Origin: CAZNRY01 sp964575675
GTDB taxonomy: Bacteria > Eisenbacteria > RBG-16-71-46 > CAIMUX01 > VGJL01
Length of the DNA: 8,514 nucleotides
Reading direction: 5' to 3'
NCBI GenBank assembly: GCA_964575675.1
Contig: CAZNRY010000168.1
Location: 1-8,514, forward strand
A model generated the notes under the pieces. That model made no database searches. It was not told the origin of the DNA and worked only from the letters and a program-made list of their open reading frames with translations. Made by a program: the position numbers and the translations under genes. Each line of letters opens with the position of its first letter. Position 1 is the stretch's first letter. Positions 6,463 to 8,514 of the stretch are shown one piece after another.

Positions 6463-6486
6463 TCCATGGAAGAAGGAGAAGAGCGC

Positions 6487-7173
6487 ATGTACAAGCCATT
6501 GAACCAACTCGCCGGCCTCCACAGGCTCGCTCGAGGGATCGCCGTCTCGTTTCTTGCGGTGGTCATGGTCACGGGGATCGCGATCGCATCGGGCCCCACG
6601 AATCCCGAGAAGCTGAACCGTCAGATGGGGCACCTCGAGCGCGCACTCGACGAGGCTCTCGTCGACAGCCCGAACTTTCTCGTGACGTCGGGCCGCAACG
6701 CGAGCGGGTTCTACGTCTCGGACTTCGGGGTCGTATTCACGTTCAATGCCCGCCTCGTCGACGAGTGGTACCAGCTGCACGATCTCTCGTTCGGCCCCGG
6801 CTCCGACTTGAAGATCACGAAGGACGACAACGGCGATCGGCAGATCATCATCCGGAAGGACAAGCGATGGAACCTGGAGCGCGCGCTCGGTCTCAAGGGC
6901 GATGGCGACGAGGTTCACGACTTAGTCGAACTCTACAACTCGGGCAAGGAGGAGATGATCGATCTGCTCATGGACGAGGGCGGCGCCTTGGGCACGGTGC
7001 CGGACGGGCAGTCTGTCATGATCTGCGCCCGGCTGGACGACGACGAGCTACGGCGTGAGAAGAAGATCCAACGCCTGACGATCAAGGCGAAGATCGACGA
7101 CCTGAAGGCCTATGCCGACGACAAGCTTTCCAAGGAGGAGATGAAGGCAAGGATCGTGATCGAAGAATCCTGA
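6487..7173 (+). CDS. Exported protein of unknown function
   Basis: A 228-residue protein that I cannot assign to a family. Residues about 14-36 form a signal peptide: basic HRLAR, hydrophobic GIAVSFLAVVMVTGIAIA, likely cleavage after IAIAS. The mature part starts with a charged helix (EKLNRQMGHLERALDEALVD), then SPNFLVTSGRNASGFYVSDF and GVVFTFNARL. The last of these resembles a G(F/Y)GVVF strand that I associate with periplasmic proteins of similar phyla; that link is a recollection, not a search result. The C-terminal 90 or so residues are helical and strongly charged (DDDELRREKKIQRLTIKAK), possibly a coiled coil. ATG 6487 has AAGGAG 8 bases upstream. ATG 6466 lies in frame 7 codons earlier, and the open frame runs back into repeat copy 2, but neither is as well supported. 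No operon partner is close. Confidence 0.82.
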   Translation: MYKPLNQLAGLHRLARGIAVSFLAVVMVTGIAIASGPTNPEKLNRQMGHLERALDEALVDSPNFLVTSGRNASGFYVSDFGVVFTFNARLVDEWYQLHDLSFGPGSDLKITKDDNGDRQIIIRKDKRWNLERALGLKGDGDEVHDLVELYNSGKEEMIDLLMDEGGALGTVPDGQSVMICARLDDDELRREKKIQRLTIKAKIDDLKAYADDKLSKEEMKARIVIEES

Positions 7174-7174
7174 C

Positions 7175-7194
7175 CTGCTTGCGGCCGCGGGCAG
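7175..7194 (+). terminator. Possible terminator hairpin after the exported protein
   Basis: CTGCTTGC pairs with GCGGGCAG (8 pairs, two of them G-U) around the loop GGCC, starting one base after the TGA stop. No T-run follows, so it is at best a weak or factor-assisted terminator or an mRNA 3'-end stabiliser. Confidence 0.35.
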
Positions 7195-7469
7195 TCCGTC
7201 GGTGACCGTCCTCCGCACATCCTGAACCGCCGCCGCACTCTCCGAACGCCGTTCGCGTCGCTGACCCGACATGGCGCTTCGGGTGCCCGAGGGGAATCCG
7301 ACCTGGGCTAACCGCCTAGGCCGGATCTAGTTACGGCTGCGTCAATCCCTGTCGTCCCTACCCGAGATGATTCCCCCGACCCGGCTCTTCCGATCGGGAA
7401 GCCGGACGGCCGCCCCCCCGAGGAGGCGAAACGGAGCCGCAAGGACTCCGGGGAAGGAAGCGACGAACG
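7195..7469 (+). promoter_or_regulatory. Intergenic region and structured leader of the ARPP-1-type gene
   Basis: No gene is seen in this gap. Near its 3' end two hairpins are stacked before the start codon. CCGG...CTTCC pairs with GGAAGCCGG at 7381-7405. CGGAGCC pairs with GGCTCCG around a GCAA (GNRA) tetraloop at 7432-7450, with A7445 bulged. The second directly abuts the Shine-Dalgarno (GGGGAAGGAAG, 7450-7460), so its formation could affect ribosome access. A smaller stem with a TTCG loop and a bulged G lies at 7274-7288. No promoter with good spacing was found. Confidence 0.35.
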
Positions 7470-8408
7470 ATGACGGAGATCGATGGATGCGCGCTCAAGA
7501 AATGCCTCACGACCCTCGAGATCGGCAATCCGCAGGAGCACGGGAAGATCGTGATCCTGCCGTTACTCGGCGTGAAAGGCGGATCGCCGGAGTATCTGAC
7601 CCTCAGAGAAGCGCTACGTGGGAGCCTGCTCAGGATCACCGAGGTCGACTCCGGCGGATCGGTCCCGGAGTTGAAGGTGGTGAACGGAGCCGACGTGCCG
7701 GTCATCCTCCTCGACGGGGAGGAGCTCGCCGGGGCCAAACAGAACCGGGTCTTGAACGCCACGATCCTGCTGAAGGAGAAGTCCGATACCCTGATTCCGG
7801 TGAGTTGCACCGAGAGCGGGCGGTGGTCGTATCGGAGCGACGTCTTCTCCGATTCGGGGCACATCTCGCCCCATACGTTGCGGAGGAGCAAGATGCACTC
7901 GGTCAGCGAGTCCTTGGCAGCCAGAGTCGGTTTCCGCAGCGACCAGGGAAGGGTCTGGGCCGACATCGAGCAACTCCAGGTGAGGGGCAACCATCGCTCC
8001 CCAACGAACGCGATGCGCGACGTCCTCGAGGCGCATGAGGAGTCGATCGGAAGCTACCTGGAGGTCTTCCGGCCGGTCGAAGGGCAGCGGGGGTTGGTCG
8101 CGGTGATCGAGGGCAAGGCGGCCGGTTTCGACCTGCTCTCGCTTCCGCGCGCGTACGCGAGCCTCCATGACAAGCTCGTGAAAAGCTACGTGATGGACGC
8201 TCTCTTGAGCCCTGCCGCAAAGGAGCCCGGAGCGGCCGATGCCTCCCTCCAGGCAAGGGAGATCCTGGAAGAAGCCGCAGCGTGTGCGGGGGGCAAGTAC
8301 AAGTCGGTCGGGCATGGATGGGATCACCGCTATCGGAGCCCGTCGCTGGTGGGATCGGCCTTGGTCCACGAAGGGACGGTCATCCATGCCGCGTTCTTCA
8401 GGGCATGA
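7470..8408 (+). CDS. ARPP-1 (DUF6569) family protein
   Basis: A 312-residue soluble protein without signal peptide or membrane segment. It matches the ARPP-1 domain (ARG and rhodanese-phosphatase-superfamily-associated protein, DUF6569), whose biochemical role is not established. Family blocks in order: ILPLLG (29-34), EYLTLREAL (41-49), TEVDSGGSVPELKV (57-70), the hallmark LDGEELAGAKQNRVLN (81-96), IPVSCTESGRW (109-119), SDQGRVWADI (157-166), and a C-terminal GHGWDHRY...VHEGTVIHAAFF (281-310). The length fits a full single-domain protein. C113 and H286 are conserved-looking polar residues, but a catalytic role is not shown. AAGGAA ends about 10 bases before the ATG, just downstream of a GNRA hairpin. 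It is monocistronic here, ending 19 bases before the convergent tRNA gene. The assignment is from motif memory and is strong at the family level only. Confidence 0.85.
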   Translation: MTEIDGCALKKCLTTLEIGNPQEHGKIVILPLLGVKGGSPEYLTLREALRGSLLRITEVDSGGSVPELKVVNGADVPVILLDGEELAGAKQNRVLNATILLKEKSDTLIPVSCTESGRWSYRSDVFSDSGHISPHTLRRSKMHSVSESLAARVGFRSDQGRVWADIEQLQVRGNHRSPTNAMRDVLEAHEESIGSYLEVFRPVEGQRGLVAVIEGKAAGFDLLSLPRAYASLHDKLVKSYVMDALLSPAAKEPGAADASLQAREILEEAAACAGGKYKSVGHGWDHRYRSPSLVGSALVHEGTVIHAAFFRA

Positions 8409-8427
8409 GAGCTCGTGAGAAACGACC

Positions 8428-8511
8428 TGCCGGGACCGGGACTCGAACCCGGAAGGGCTTGCGCCCGGCGGATTTTAAATCCGCTGCGTCTGCCAATTCC
8501 GCCATCCCGGC
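8428..8511 (-). tRNA. tRNA-Leu (anticodon UAA)
   Basis: Class II tRNA of 84 bases. The acceptor stem is GCCGGGA (8511-8505) pairing with TCCCGGC, with discriminator A73 at 8428. The D-arm contains GGCAGACGC. The anticodon stem GCGGA/TCCGC encloses the loop TTTAAAA, giving anticodon TAA at 8475-8477. The long variable arm (CGGGCGCAAGCCC type) is characteristic of leucine tRNAs, and the T-arm is CCGGGTTCGAGTCCCGG. CCA is not encoded; GGT follows A73. It decodes UUA, a rare codon in the genes of this window. The gene is complete and ends 3 bases before the window edge. Confidence 0.97.
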
Positions 8512-8514
8512 ATG

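Noticed and set aside
6271..6486. ATG at 6271 as the start of the exported protein
   Set aside because: The added 72 residues translate the 52-base repeat and hairpins and hide the signal peptide. ATG 6487 has its own ribosome binding site.
7424..7460. Class I cyclic-di-GMP riboswitch before the ARPP-1-type gene
   Set aside because: GGCGAAAC followed by a GNRA-capped stem is reminiscent of it, but the conserved GGACGCAAAGCC segment is not matched and there is no room for the second helix before the start codon.

Overview
The window is GC-rich bacterial DNA, probably from an uncultured lineage near Candidatus Eisenbacteria, Gemmatimonadota or another FCB-like phylum. This placement is an inference. 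It rests on three fibronectin type III repeats each carrying WTAPGDD, a secreted protein with a C-terminal PNPF...GRxV...YFYRL sorting domain, and a tRNA gene without an encoded CCA end. No marker gene fixes the taxonomy.

Layout. Bases 219-3875 (+) look like one tightly packed transcription unit: a two-helix membrane protein of 86 residues, DNA-3-methyladenine glycosylase I (tag), a lipoprotein with three FN3 domains and an unrecognised C-terminal half, and a metal-dependent cyclase/kynurenine-formamidase-like hydrolase. The last three overlap by 8 and 4 bases, which suggests translational coupling although their functions look unrelated. A convergent block follows (3988-5886, minus): a secreted protein with a BNR/Asp-box motif and a type-IX-secretion/FlgD-like C-terminal domain. 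Its upstream region holds a perfect dyad and, farther out on the plus strand, what looks like the C-terminal remnant of an IS1380-type transposase. This block is bracketed by two identical 52-base direct repeats (3872-3923 and 6278-6329), and most sampled parts of it are visibly less GC-rich than the flanks. The repeats, the composition and the IS remnant together make it the part of the window most likely to have been inserted or rearranged.

Beyond the second repeat a stem-loop-rich leader precedes an unrecognised exported protein of 228 residues (6487-7173). After a 296-base gap comes an ARPP-1/DUF6569-type protein (7470-8408). The window closes with a minus-strand tRNA-Leu(UAA) at 8428-8511.

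No CRISPR array, rRNA, phage module or recognisable defence or biosynthetic cluster is visible. The items most worth following up are the repeat-bounded segment, the uncharacterised half of the FN3 lipoprotein, and the structured leaders at 6362-6462 and 7381-7450.
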